From Pseudomonas viridiflava (GTDB lineage Bacteria > Pseudomonadota > Gammaproteobacteria > Pseudomonadales > Pseudomonadaceae), in contig NZ_UTIQ01000084.1 of the NCBI RefSeq assembly GCF_900582625.1, forward strand, positions 310,001 through 374,000: DNA of 64,000 bases. The letters are read 5' to 3'. A model generated the notes under the pieces. It was not told where the DNA came from and searched no databases. It saw only the letters and a program-made list of their open reading frames with translations. Made by a program: the position numbers and the translations under genes. The first letter of the stretch is position 1. Each line of letters starts with the position of its first letter. Below, piece after piece: positions 1 through 9,496 of this stretch.

Positions 1-34
1 GCGTGGCCACGTCGGTCATCAGAACAACAGTCAT
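1..34 (-). CDS. Possible 5' end of a gene running off the left edge
   Basis: Reading the minus strand from an ATG at 34-32 gives MTVVLMTDVAT before the window ends. A GGAG motif lies about eight bases upstream of this ATG. The gene would follow chpC in the same direction, but a strong hairpin lies between the two, so it is probably a separate transcript. Eleven residues are too few to assign a family. In P. aeruginosa the next genes after chpC are chpD and chpE, but nothing visible supports either name here. Confidence 0.4.
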   Translation of the reverse strand, partial: MTVVLMTDVAT

Positions 35-150
35 TTTTCACTCTCCATCAGCAGAACGGTCGGTAGCGCAGGCTCTAGCGGCCGGCGTCTCGGTGTACTG
101 AGGTGTGAGTGGCGAGGCGGGGAAAAGTTTGAAGTTTTGTGAGGGGCTAG

Positions 151-179
151 CGTTGGGCTTCGCGGTGCGAAGCCCAACG
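151..179 (-). terminator. Strong hairpin at the end of the Pil-Chp operon
   Basis: A perfect 13-base-pair stem (arms CGTTGGGCTTCGC and GCGAAGCCCAACG) closes over a 3-base loop, and begins eight bases past the chpC stop. There is no clear T run on either strand, so it may be an atypical terminator or a 3'-end stabilising hairpin rather than a textbook intrinsic terminator. Confidence 0.6.
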
Positions 180-187
180 AGCGGGCA

Positions 188-664
188 TCAGATCAAGCCG
201 GCATCGGCAAGCATCTGCTCCAGGGCCAGCAGGTCGGGAATCTTCGCCACGGCTTCACCGAAGCTCACGGCGTCCAGTTCCAACGGCGCCAGCGGCACGT
301 CGGCGCGGGCCAGCTCGGTGCCTACTTTCAGCGAGCGCGGAATACCTTGCACCAGCAGCGCCAGGAATTTCACGTTGGGCCGGCCGCCCAGGGCGTTGAT
401 CACAGCCACGCGGGCGCCGGGGCGAATCTGCGGCTGACCGTCGGAAGCGGCTTCAAACGACAGCAGCGGCAAGCTCAAATCCCGCCAGGCCATTTGCCCG
501 AGGAACCAGGCCGGCATGCCGGGCGTTACCTGCGGGGCGCGATAGGGAATCAGCTCGGCCACTGCCACGTTCGGCAGCAGCAAGGTGCGGTCGGCCAGGG
601 GCACCAGCAACCCGGTGATACTGGTGGCGGTTGAGGCGGTGGTTGGGGTGACGGCTTGGCTCAT
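188..664 (-). CDS. chpC: ChpC, CheW-like adaptor of the Pil-Chp system
   Basis: A 158-residue protein made almost entirely of one CheW-like domain (about residues 15-150), of the kind that couples a chemoreceptor to a histidine kinase. It is the second CheW-type adaptor of the cluster; PilI is the other. In P. aeruginosa ChpC is an accessory adaptor, thought to link additional receptors to ChpA, and is not strictly required for twitching. It is the last gene of the run pilG-H-I-J-K-chpA-B-C and starts 21 bases after the chpB stop. The function is assigned from its place in the operon and the domain; nothing odd is seen. Confidence 0.88.
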   Translation of the reverse strand: MSQAVTPTTASTATSITGLLVPLADRTLLLPNVAVAELIPYRAPQVTPGMPAWFLGQMAWRDLSLPLLSFEAASDGQPQIRPGARVAVINALGGRPNVKFLALLVQGIPRSLKVGTELARADVPLAPLELDAVSFGEAVAKIPDLLALEQMLADAGLI

Positions 665-685
665 GGAGAAATCCTGTCGGCGCTA

Positions 686-1705
686 TCAGGCGCACTGCGA
701 CGCTAAATGGTTGACCAGCGTTTCCGCCAGTTCGCGCGGGTCGCCACTGTAGGCGCTGTAGCCGCCTTCGCGCAGGCTGTCGGGCATGCTCGCGCAGGCG
801 CAACTGTCGGCGCGCTGGGTCCAGATGGCGCCGCCCTGACGCCGCACATAGGCTGCTGCGGCGCTGCCGTCGCTGCCCATGCCGCTGAAGGCGATCACTC
901 CGCTCATGGCACCGAAATGCTGGGCGAGGTTGAGCATCATCTGGTCAATAGACGGGCTGTACGGTTCCGGCCAGCCTCGGTCGGCAATCTTCATGGCGCC
1001 GTCTTCGGCAAAGCCCAGTTCGTATTGAATGGGCGCCACCACCACTTCACCACAGCGCACCGCGTCGCCTTGGCGTGCGGAATTGACGTGCCATTGGCTG
1101 TGACGGCCCACGGCTTGCGGCAGGGTGGCTTCGAAACTGGCGTCGATGTGCTGGGCGTAGATAAAACCAATCGGCAAGCCGCCCGGCAGCGCATCGAGAA
1201 AGGCTTTGACCGCCGCCGGACCGCCCAATGAAGCGGCCAGCAGCCACACCTGACGCGCGGGCGCGCCGGCGGCCAGCGGCGTATTGGCCAGCGCTGTTGG
1301 TAAATCCAACCGCGCGGGGCGCTGCGCTTCGTCAAACAAGGCTTGCAGGCTTGGGCCAACCGCTTGCGTGGGGTCGCCTACCAACCGCTTGAGCTTGCCG
1401 ACCAGGCGGCGCTCCCAGCGTGGGTAATTCTCAGAATGCCGCTCCGGCGCATGACCTTCGCCAAACAGCACCGGCACGTCGGCATGCTCCAACAGGGTGT
1501 CGATCAGCGGCGAGTCTTCAGACTGCGCCAAGTCCACCAACCACAAGTCCGCTTCGCAGGCGGCCAGCGCCTCGGCATCGAGCCGCGCGGGGTCGGTGTT
1601 GAGCACCACGTTATAGCCGCTGCCCGTCAGCGCCTGTTGCAGCACATGGCGCTGCAACGAGGTGTCGGCGAGCACGGCGATGCGTGCGCTGTTTTTCTCG
1701 CTCAT
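686..1705 (-). CDS. chpB: ChpB, CheB-like methylesterase
   Basis: A 339-residue protein that should remove methyl groups from the receptor PilJ, opposing PilK. The C-terminal half carries the CheB esterase domain: the serine loop reads ASLGGPAA, followed by the catalytic histidine in AQHIDASFEATL and the aspartate in GMGSDGSAAA. The N-terminal ~120 residues resemble a receiver in position and pattern (IAVLADTSLQ, then DLWLVDLA), but the usual acidic pair after strand 1 is missing, so phosphorylation control of the CheB type may be lost. The start overlaps the chpA stop by four bases, implying translational coupling. Confidence 0.9.
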   Translation of the reverse strand: MSEKNSARIAVLADTSLQRHVLQQALTGSGYNVVLNTDPARLDAEALAACEADLWLVDLAQSEDSPLIDTLLEHADVPVLFGEGHAPERHSENYPRWERRLVGKLKRLVGDPTQAVGPSLQALFDEAQRPARLDLPTALANTPLAAGAPARQVWLLAASLGGPAAVKAFLDALPGGLPIGFIYAQHIDASFEATLPQAVGRHSQWHVNSARQGDAVRCGEVVVAPIQYELGFAEDGAMKIADRGWPEPYSPSIDQMMLNLAQHFGAMSGVIAFSGMGSDGSAAAAYVRRQGGAIWTQRADSCACASMPDSLREGGYSAYSGDPRELAETLVNHLASQCA

Positions 1706-4700
1706 GTGCGTTTAACCGGGTGTTCGGCGACCAGCTTGGCGATGGTTTCCAGCAGCAACGACTCTTGGTACGGCTTGCCCAGGTAATCGTTAACGCCAAT
1801 GTTCATCGCCCGCTCACGGTGTTTATCACCGGTACGCGAGGTGATCATGATGATCGGCAGGTCTTGCAGGTTCTGGTCGTGGCGCACCAGGTTGGCCACT
1901 TCGAAACCGTCCATGCGCGGCATTTCGATGTCCAGCAGCATGATGTCCGGCTTGTGCTCTTGCAGCAGCGAGATGGCGTCCACACCGTCTTTGGCGGTGA
2001 GTACGTTCATGCCGTTACGCTCCAGCAGGCGGCTGGTGACCTTACGCACGGTAACCGAGTCGTCGACCACCATAACCAGCGTCGGACGTTCCACTTCCAC
2101 CTCGGCGGGCAGGGCGGTACGGCTGACAGTGCGGGTTTGCAGCTGGTTGAGCAGGTGCGCGTGACGCACCCGAATGGTCGCCAGCAGGTCGAGAATCACC
2201 ACCACGCGACCGTCTCCGAGGATGGTCGCACCGGAAATGCCATGCACACCGGCGAACTGCGGGCCGAGGCTCTTCACCACGATCTCGCGCGAACCGGCCA
2301 GTGAGTCCACTTGCACGGCTACGGCGTGGTCGCTGGAGCGCACCAGAATCACCGGCAGCGGCAGGCTTTGGCCCACCAGTTTCGGTTGCTGGCCGTTGTT
2401 CAACAGGTCGCCCAGGTAACGCAGCTCATACGCTTGGCCGGCGTATTCGAAACGCGGCGCGTCCGGTGCGTAATAGGCTTCCAGCTCGTACGGCGACACC
2501 CGCACGATACCTTCGATGGTGTTCAACGGAATGGCGTACAGGTCTTCACCGGAGAGCACCATCAACGCGCGGTTTACCGACACGGTGAACGGCAGACGGA
2601 TGCGGAAGGTGGTGCCCTCGCCCGGTACTGAGTCGATGCTCATGGAGCCGCCGAGTTGTTTCACCTCGGAGTGCACCACGTCCATGCCCACGCCACGGCC
2701 GGAGATTTGTGTGACCTTTTCGGCGGTGGAGAAACCGGCTTCCAGAATGAATTGCAGAATTTCGTAATCGGTCAGGTCCGAGGCGCTGTCCATCATGCCG
2801 CGCTCAAGCGCTTTACGGCGCACGGCGTCGAGCTTGATGCCGCCACCGTCGTCGGCCAGGGTCAGCACAATGTCGCCACCCTCGCGGCCGAGGCTCAGGC
2901 GAATGGTGCCCTGCTCGCTTTTGCCCGCCGCGCGGCGCACATCGCTCGGTTCAATACCGTGGTCGACGGCGTTACGCAGCATGTGTTCCAGCGGCGCAAC
3001 GATACGTTCGAGAACAGTACGGTCCATCTCGCCGTCGGCGTTACCGACAATAAAGTCGACCTGTTTGCCCAGCTCGCTCGCCACCTGGCGAACGATACGG
3101 CGCAGACGTGGCACCAAGCGGTCGAACGGCACCATGCGCGTGCGCATCAGGCCTTCTTGCAGTTCGGTGTTAACGCGCGCCTGTTGCAGCAACAGGGTTT
3201 CGGCATCGCGGTTACGCGCGGCCAGGGTTTCTTTCAGTTCCAGCAAGTCGGAGGCCGACTCGAACAGTGCGCGCGAGAGCTGCTGCAACTGCGAGTGACG
3301 GTCCATTTCCAGCGGGTCGAAATCTTCGTAACCCACGCGCTCGGCTTCGGCCTGGAAGCGGCTGATGATTTGCGACTGGGTTTCGATGTCGAGGCGGCGC
3401 AACTGGTCGCGCACCCGGTCAATGGTCGCTTCCATCTCGCCGAGGGTGAAACCGAAGTCGCTCACCTGCTGTTCAACGCGACCCCGGAAAATGGAAGTTT
3501 CACCGGCCAGGTTAACCAGGCCTTCCAGCAACTCGGCCGGTACTTTCACCAGTTCTTGCGGGGCGCGGCGCGCGGCGGCGTCCAGCGCTGCCTCTTGGGC
3601 GCGGCGTACAAACGGCAGCACCTTGGAAGCCACCGGCGCCGACGAGAACTCGCTGGCAGCCACGATCGGATTGGCCAACGTATGCACGGCCGGCAAGGTG
3701 CTCGGCTGCGGCGCCGGCACGTGCGGTTCGGCAGGCTCGTGACTGGCTTGGGCCAGGTCGGCCGCCATGCTTTCGTTGACGCGCTGACGCAGTTGATCGA
3801 GTTCGCCTTGCAGCGCTTCGAAGCCTGATTGCACATCGAGGAACAGACTCTCTGGCCAAGGCGCGCCTTGTTGCTGCGCCTCGGTCAGGTGTTGTTCCAG
3901 GTTGTGGGTCAGGTCGCCAAGGGCTTTCTGACCGGCCAGGCGCGCACCGCCTTTAAGGGTGTGCAGAATGCGCAGCATGTCGTCGACGGCATCGCTGTCG
4001 TCACGCTTCTCTTCCCAACGGCCGATGGCGCTTTCCATGCTTTCCAGCAGGTCGTCGGCCTCTTCGAGGAAGATGTCGAGGATGTCGTCATCTTCGGCAT
4101 CGTCCGCGGTGGGCTCCTCGACGGCGGCAACCAGGTGCACGCTCGACGGCATGCTCAGTTGTTCGTCGGGGTTGGCGCGAAAGCGTTTGATGGTCTCGAT
4201 CAGGTCGTCGCCCTTGGGCACGTGACGCTTGTCGCGCACGGCTTCGAGCATCTCGGCCAGACGGTCGTGGCAGCTTTGCAGCAGCACGAACAACCCTGGG
4301 CTGGCGCGCAAACGGCCATCGCCCAAGCCTTCGTAAAGGAATTCCAGTTCGTGGGCCAAGTCGCCAATTTCGCGGATCTCGGCCATGCGTGCGCCACCCT
4401 TGAGGGTGTGCAGATCGCGCTGCAACGATTCCAGCTCAAGGCTGTTATCGAGGTCATCTTTCCAACGCTGCAAGGCGGCGCTGGAGCTGTCGATGATGTC
4501 GAAGCCTTCTTCAAGGAAGATTTCCACCAGCTCCGGATCGCGCTCGTCGTCGAAGGCGGTCGGGGCCGGGGCTTCATAAACGACAGGCTGCGGCTCGGGC
4601 TCAGGCTCAGGCTCAGGCAGCTCAGCAACGTCGGCAACGTCGGCAACCGGGGCGAGGTCTTCAACGCGGGGCTCGTCGTTCGCCAACTCCGGCGCGTCTA

Positions 4701-7700
4701 GCTCAAGCTCAGGCTCAGGCAGCACGTCGCGCAGTTCTTCAGCGCTCAGTTCGGCGGTGGCTGTCACGTCGTCGAAGTCGATAGCGTCCGGTTCAAGCTC
4801 AGCGTCCACCGGTTCCACCAGCGGCAGCTCTTCCAGCTCGTCTTCGGCGGCAATCAATTGCGCTTCCGGGCTCGGCACGTCTTCAACCAGGGCCGCGTCG
4901 ACGTCGGTCAGTTCAACCGGTTCAGCGAGTTCGAGGTCATCGAGCATTACCGCTGCGGCGGAGAGGCTCTGCGCGCCGCCCTGGCGAAAGTTGCGGATGT
5001 CCTGAACCAAGTCCGCCGGGTCGTGCAGCGGCTGGTTAGCCTGCAACTGATCCAGCAGCACAGCGAGTTTGTCGTGGCTGCGTTGCAGCAGGCCGGCTAG
5101 CGCAGGCGAATAGCTATAACGGCGGTCGACCAAGCCTTCGTACAGGGTTTCCAGCTCGTGGGCCAGGTCGCCGATTGGGCGAATGGCCGCCATACGCGCG
5201 CCACCTTTAAGGGTGTGCAAGTCGCGCAGCAGGGAAGACAGGGCCAAATTGTTGTCTGGCTCACCGAGCCAACGGTCCAAGGCCTGGCCGGAGCTTTCGA
5301 GGATGTCCACCGCCTCTTCGAGGAAGATTTCCACCATCTCAGCGTCGAGCGGATCGGCTTCAGCTTCAACCGCTGGCGCTTGCGCTTGCGCCAAGGGCTC
5401 CGGCGCGGGCTCGATGGCAGCCAGTTCTTCAACGGCCGGCATCAAATCGTCGGACGGCAGCGGCTCGTCGGCCACCTCTTCCACGTTCGGCAAGGCGTCG
5501 AATGCTGACAGGTCATATTCCTGTACCGGTGGTTCGTCGTTGCCGGTGTCGTTGTTCCACTCGGCCATGTGCAGGTCGGCGGTGGCTTCGTCCAACTCGA
5601 CGATATTCAGCCCCGCTTCACCGCCGGGGCTCAACAGTGCCAGGGTCTGTGGGTCAAGCGCTTCGCCTAGCAACTGACGCAAGGCTTCGACGCGTTGCGG
5701 CTCGGCGCTTACCTGCAGGCCGGCAGCCACCTGATCCATCATGCTGATCAGCGCTTCGTGGGCGCTTTCCGCTTCACTAAAGAAGCGCTCGCTCACCGCC
5801 AGGCTGCCTTCTTCGACGGCACCGTAGAGGTCCAGCAGGGCCTCGCACAGCTCATCGATTTGCGGCAGTTCGGCCATCTCGGCGCCACGGCCAAGGGTGG
5901 TCAGCTCATCGAGCAGCGCACTCAGTTCCTGACGCTCGGACGGGTGCTCGCGCCATTTGCGCAGCAGGTCCTCGGCGTCCAGCAGAATGTCCATGCCTTC
6001 GGAGAGGAAAATGCCGATCAGTTGCGGGTCGCGCTTGTCGCTGCCTTGCAGGTCTTCACGGGCCGCCTGAGCGGTTTCCAGGCGTTCCTGGTGCAGCTTG
6101 GCGACGCGTTCGAGGAACTCGGGAGCCCCCTCGATCGGTGCCAGCGGGTGGGTTTCGAGTTGCTCCAGACCCTGACGGAACAGCTGCTCGGCGGTGTGCA
6201 GCAATTCCGCTTCGGCCAGGTCCATGGGGATCAGGTTGGTTTTGAATTCCTTGGCCAGCTTTTCCAGCGGCGTGGCAATTTCTGCAATCGGCAGAATACC
6301 GGCCATGTGCGCGCTGCCCTTGAGGGTGTGCAGGGCGCGTTGCAGGTTATCGGTGATTTCCTGCGGCAACTGCTGGGCGCAATCGGCGAGGAAGCCCACC
6401 AACGTGTCGAGGTGGGTTTCCGCTTCATTGCGGAAAATCTCGATCAGCTGCGGATCCAGCGCTTCGATTTCTGGCGAGGTGACAGCCGCCGTTTCGCCCA
6501 CGGCGTCGGCTGCCTGCACGGGCGCCGGGGCTTCAGGTTTTGGGCGGCGCTGCCCCCGCGCCAAGGCGTGGGCGGTGGCGGCCAGCGCATCGACGTCGTC
6601 GCGCTGGCGCTGGGCCTTGGCGGCAAACTCATCGACCAGCGCGGGCATCAGCGCAACCACGTCGGCAATCACTTGCTGCACGTCTTCGTCGGGCTGAATG
6701 CTGCGGTCGAGCACGCGGTTAAGCAGGTTTTCGATGGACCAGCCCAGCTCGCCGATAATCAGCGCACGCACCATGCGACCACTGCCCTTAAGGGTATGGA
6801 AGGCGCGGCGCACTTCGGTGAGCGCGGTTTTGTTGTCGGTGTCAGCACGCCACTGCGGCAGGTATTCGGCGATGGTTTCCAGCACCTCGCCGACTTCTTC
6901 GATAAAGACTTCAAGCAAGTCTTCATCAATCGGCTCTTCGCCTTCGGGCGGCGGCAGCAGGCTCGGCGGTACGTCTTGCGCAGGCGGGTTGATGGCCTGC
7001 ACCGGGGTGGCCATGACGTCGGCCATCGACATCGGCTTTTCAGCCGGTGCTGCCGCCACAGGCACTTGCGGCTCGGCAACTGGCAGCTCGACTTCGGGCA
7101 GATCCAGTTCAGCCAGTTCGGCTTCGTTCCAGTCGGCCGGATTGTCGTCCAGCGCGTCCAGGCTCAACTCTTCCAGACCGCCATCTTCCAACGAGAACAC
7201 CGGCGCCTCGGGGGCATCGAGTTCGAGGTCGCGGTGCTCAAGGCTGTCGCTGTTCCATTCGGTCGACACGTCGCCAAGGGTCAGCGGTTCGTCGTTGAGG
7301 TCCAGCGTTGGCAGCTCTTCAAACGAACTCAGCTCAACCACTTCGCCCGGCGCGGCGGGAAGGTCTTCGAGGGTCCAGCTGTCTTCGAGCGGCAGCAGGT
7401 CCGGCTCGGCGATTTCCAGATCAGTGCTTTCCAGTTCGCTGCTTTGCAGTTCACTGAAGTCCAGGCTCAGCTCGTCGTCGTCCAACTGTGCAGTCGGCTC
7501 CGGCGCTTGCAGATCTTCCAGAGAGAATTCGATACCGCCGGCGTCGCCGCTGGCGGGTGCACTCGCCGTCTCGACAACCGGCAGGTCTTCGAGGCTGAAG
7601 CTTTCTTCGATAACGCCAAAGTCCGATTCAAACGACGACGGTTCAGCCTCAAACGGCGCGGGAGCCGGCTCGGCTTCTTCGGCAAACTCAGGCGCTTGCT

Positions 7701-9471
7701 CCAGCACGTCGATGTCGTGCATCGGGTCGGCCAGGGGCGCGAATGTTTCCGGCGCAGGCTCAACGCGATCCAGGATCGACGGCTTCTCTTTAAGCGGATA
7801 GCCCAGGGCTTCCAGGCTTTCCTCGGCGACATCGAGAATCAGGTCGCCTTGGGCGGCATGGTCTTCGCTCAAGCGTTCGAGGTAGTACTCGACGCTGGTG
7901 ATGGCGTCGGCCAGCGTGTCGAGGCTCTGCCAGTTCGGCACGGCTTTGCGCGCCAGCAGTTGCTCCTGGATATAACGGTTGCACGCCTGCAGCAACGCGG
8001 CGGCACGCTCCAGCGGAATCATGGCCAGGCCGCCACGGGCCTGGGTCAGCAGCTCTGGCACACGGGCCAAGTGCTCGTGGTTCCACTGCGAGGCGATGAA
8101 TTCGATGATCGCGTCTTTCGCCTGTTCCAGGCCGTTGCGCGCTTCCTTGATCACCAGCTGGTGAATCTGGCCAACGTCGGTGGTGGGCAGATGGCTTTCT
8201 TCGCGGCGGCCGTCTTCGGCGGGGCCGACCATGCCAGCCAGGGTCGCTTCGACGTACAGCAGCGCACCGGCAACATCCATCAGCACCGCATCGCTAGGCT
8301 CACGCTGCCCCAGGGACAGGCCGTGAACCACGTCAATCTGATCGAGGATGACTTTGCGCGGCTGGCCAAAACCCAACACGGCCAGGGTGTCGGCGATTTG
8401 CTTGAGCGGCGCCAATTGGCTATCCAGCTCGGCGACTTTGCTGCGGTCGCTGCGCACGAACAGGTCGAGGCTGTCCTTGACGCGCACCAGCTCTTCGCAC
8501 AGGGCGGCGACCACCGAGCGCATGGCGTCACGGTCGGGGCCTGCGAGGCGGGCGCGCTCTTCGTCGACGATGTCGTCGTCAGGCAGCGCTTCGTCGAGGC
8601 GGTACTGTTCTTTGAGCTGGCGGATACGCGGCGATTGCGGGCTGGACTTGGCGACGTAGAACAGCAGGTTCTTGGTCAGCTCGTCCGGGGCCGGCTGGTT
8701 GATGCCATCGGCACCTTGCTCCAGCAGACGTTTGAGTTCTTTGTCGACCTGGCGCAACAAGGTGCGCACGGAGCTGCCGTTGAGCACGCTGCCGTTGGAC
8801 AGACCTTCGACGATGCCCGAGGCGATTTGCCAAAGCGGGCCCAGCGGGGCGTCTTTGCACAGCACTTCGAGGCGGGCGAACACCCGGGCCATATAGCCGA
8901 GGTTGGTGCCCAGGTCTTGATTACGGATGACCCCAATCAGCGCCATTTGCAGCATCTGGCGCAGTTTGCGCAGCAACACCGGCAAGTCGGCGGTGCGCAG
9001 CTGGGCCAGCGAATCTGCCGAGAGCGCCGGTTGGCGCACGGTCATGTCGGGGGAGAACAGGCTGGTTTCGGAGAGCAGCTTTTCGCCACGGGCCGAGCGC
9101 AAATCGTTCAGCAGCGGCAGCACGACCATCGGCAGGTCGCGGCGAGCGGTTTGGATGCGGTCCAGGTAAACAGGCAGTTGCAGGATGGCCTGCATTAGCA
9201 CTTCCAGGGCTTCACCCTGGTTGCTGACGCGGTTTTCCATCAGGGCCTGGGCGAGGTGCTCCATCTCTTCGGCGAGCAAGGCTGCGCCGTAGAACTCCAC
9301 CATTTGCAGAGTGCCGTGAACCTGGTGCGCATAGGTCAGGCAGAACCGCATGCGCGTCGAGTCCTCGGGGTTCTCAACGAACGCCTCAAGGGCCTGCCGT
9401 GCCTGTTTCAGGGTTTCTGCGATCTCGCCTTTAACCCACTCCAGGGCGACATAATCGTGCCGATCACCCAT
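1702..9471 (-). CDS. chpA: ChpA, hybrid chemotaxis histidine kinase with eight phosphotransfer domains
   Basis: A 2589-residue CheA-type kinase that controls type IV pilus extension/retraction and surface signalling through PilG and PilH. Eight Xpt domains can be placed by their HTLKG-like cores: His49, Thr476, His892, His1048, Thr1191, His1419, His1688 and His1837. They are separated by long acidic/proline-rich linkers (about 570-840, 1300-1380, 1510-1640). Then come the dimerisation region (~1975-2110), the ATPase domain (HMLRNAVDHG near 2163, GRGVGMDVV near 2260), a CheW domain (~2300-2440) and a C-terminal receiver (DD at 2470-2471, phospho-acceptor Asp2514, Lys2566). The ATG at 9471 is chosen because GGAG lies just upstream and MGDRHDYVALEW matches the family start; a longer frame to 9579 would overlap pilK. 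It is about 100 residues longer than the PAO1 protein as I remember it. Confidence 0.95.
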   Translation of the reverse strand: MGDRHDYVALEWVKGEIAETLKQARQALEAFVENPEDSTRMRFCLTYAHQVHGTLQMVEFYGAALLAEEMEHLAQALMENRVSNQGEALEVLMQAILQLPVYLDRIQTARRDLPMVVLPLLNDLRSARGEKLLSETSLFSPDMTVRQPALSADSLAQLRTADLPVLLRKLRQMLQMALIGVIRNQDLGTNLGYMARVFARLEVLCKDAPLGPLWQIASGIVEGLSNGSVLNGSSVRTLLRQVDKELKRLLEQGADGINQPAPDELTKNLLFYVAKSSPQSPRIRQLKEQYRLDEALPDDDIVDEERARLAGPDRDAMRSVVAALCEELVRVKDSLDLFVRSDRSKVAELDSQLAPLKQIADTLAVLGFGQPRKVILDQIDVVHGLSLGQREPSDAVLMDVAGALLYVEATLAGMVGPAEDGRREESHLPTTDVGQIHQLVIKEARNGLEQAKDAIIEFIASQWNHEHLARVPELLTQARGGLAMIPLERAAALLQACNRYIQEQLLARKAVPNWQSLDTLADAITSVEYYLERLSEDHAAQGDLILDVAEESLEALGYPLKEKPSILDRVEPAPETFAPLADPMHDIDVLEQAPEFAEEAEPAPAPFEAEPSSFESDFGVIEESFSLEDLPVVETASAPASGDAGGIEFSLEDLQAPEPTAQLDDDELSLDFSELQSSELESTDLEIAEPDLLPLEDSWTLEDLPAAPGEVVELSSFEELPTLDLNDEPLTLGDVSTEWNSDSLEHRDLELDAPEAPVFSLEDGGLEELSLDALDDNPADWNEAELAELDLPEVELPVAEPQVPVAAAPAEKPMSMADVMATPVQAINPPAQDVPPSLLPPPEGEEPIDEDLLEVFIEEVGEVLETIAEYLPQWRADTDNKTALTEVRRAFHTLKGSGRMVRALIIGELGWSIENLLNRVLDRSIQPDEDVQQVIADVVALMPALVDEFAAKAQRQRDDVDALAATAHALARGQRRPKPEAPAPVQAADAVGETAAVTSPEIEALDPQLIEIFRNEAETHLDTLVGFLADCAQQLPQEITDNLQRALHTLKGSAHMAGILPIAEIATPLEKLAKEFKTNLIPMDLAEAELLHTAEQLFRQGLEQLETHPLAPIEGAPEFLERVAKLHQERLETAQAAREDLQGSDKRDPQLIGIFLSEGMDILLDAEDLLRKWREHPSERQELSALLDELTTLGRGAEMAELPQIDELCEALLDLYGAVEEGSLAVSERFFSEAESAHEALISMMDQVAAGLQVSAEPQRVEALRQLLGEALDPQTLALLSPGGEAGLNIVELDEATADLHMAEWNNDTGNDEPPVQEYDLSAFDALPNVEEVADEPLPSDDLMPAVEELAAIEPAPEPLAQAQAPAVEAEADPLDAEMVEIFLEEAVDILESSGQALDRWLGEPDNNLALSSLLRDLHTLKGGARMAAIRPIGDLAHELETLYEGLVDRRYSYSPALAGLLQRSHDKLAVLLDQLQANQPLHDPADLVQDIRNFRQGGAQSLSAAAVMLDDLELAEPVELTDVDAALVEDVPSPEAQLIAAEDELEELPLVEPVDAELEPDAIDFDDVTATAELSAEELRDVLPEPELELDAPELANDEPRVEDLAPVADVADVAELPEPEPEPEPQPVVYEAPAPTAFDDERDPELVEIFLEEGFDIIDSSSAALQRWKDDLDNSLELESLQRDLHTLKGGARMAEIREIGDLAHELEFLYEGLGDGRLRASPGLFVLLQSCHDRLAEMLEAVRDKRHVPKGDDLIETIKRFRANPDEQLSMPSSVHLVAAVEEPTADDAEDDDILDIFLEEADDLLESMESAIGRWEEKRDDSDAVDDMLRILHTLKGGARLAGQKALGDLTHNLEQHLTEAQQQGAPWPESLFLDVQSGFEALQGELDQLRQRVNESMAADLAQASHEPAEPHVPAPQPSTLPAVHTLANPIVAASEFSSAPVASKVLPFVRRAQEAALDAAARRAPQELVKVPAELLEGLVNLAGETSIFRGRVEQQVSDFGFTLGEMEATIDRVRDQLRRLDIETQSQIISRFQAEAERVGYEDFDPLEMDRHSQLQQLSRALFESASDLLELKETLAARNRDAETLLLQQARVNTELQEGLMRTRMVPFDRLVPRLRRIVRQVASELGKQVDFIVGNADGEMDRTVLERIVAPLEHMLRNAVDHGIEPSDVRRAAGKSEQGTIRLSLGREGGDIVLTLADDGGGIKLDAVRRKALERGMMDSASDLTDYEILQFILEAGFSTAEKVTQISGRGVGMDVVHSEVKQLGGSMSIDSVPGEGTTFRIRLPFTVSVNRALMVLSGEDLYAIPLNTIEGIVRVSPYELEAYYAPDAPRFEYAGQAYELRYLGDLLNNGQQPKLVGQSLPLPVILVRSSDHAVAVQVDSLAGSREIVVKSLGPQFAGVHGISGATILGDGRVVVILDLLATIRVRHAHLLNQLQTRTVSRTALPAEVEVERPTLVMVVDDSVTVRKVTSRLLERNGMNVLTAKDGVDAISLLQEHKPDIMLLDIEMPRMDGFEVANLVRHDQNLQDLPIIMITSRTGDKHRERAMNIGVNDYLGKPYQESLLLETIAKLVAEHPVKRT

Positions 9472-9496
9472 AGCAACTCCACTCATAAACCGCTCG

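Noticed and set aside
4560-4800. Tandem-repeat-like pattern of GGCTCGGGCTCAGGCTCAGG
   Set aside because: It is the coding sequence of an EPEPEP-type linker in ChpA, so it is low-complexity protein coding rather than a separate repeat element.
5695-9198. Very long open frame (over 1100 codons) on the strand opposite chpA
   Set aside because: It is fully antisense to the well-supported ChpA reading frame, gives low-complexity Gln/His/Arg-rich sequence with no domain, and follows from the codon bias of the high-GC gene.
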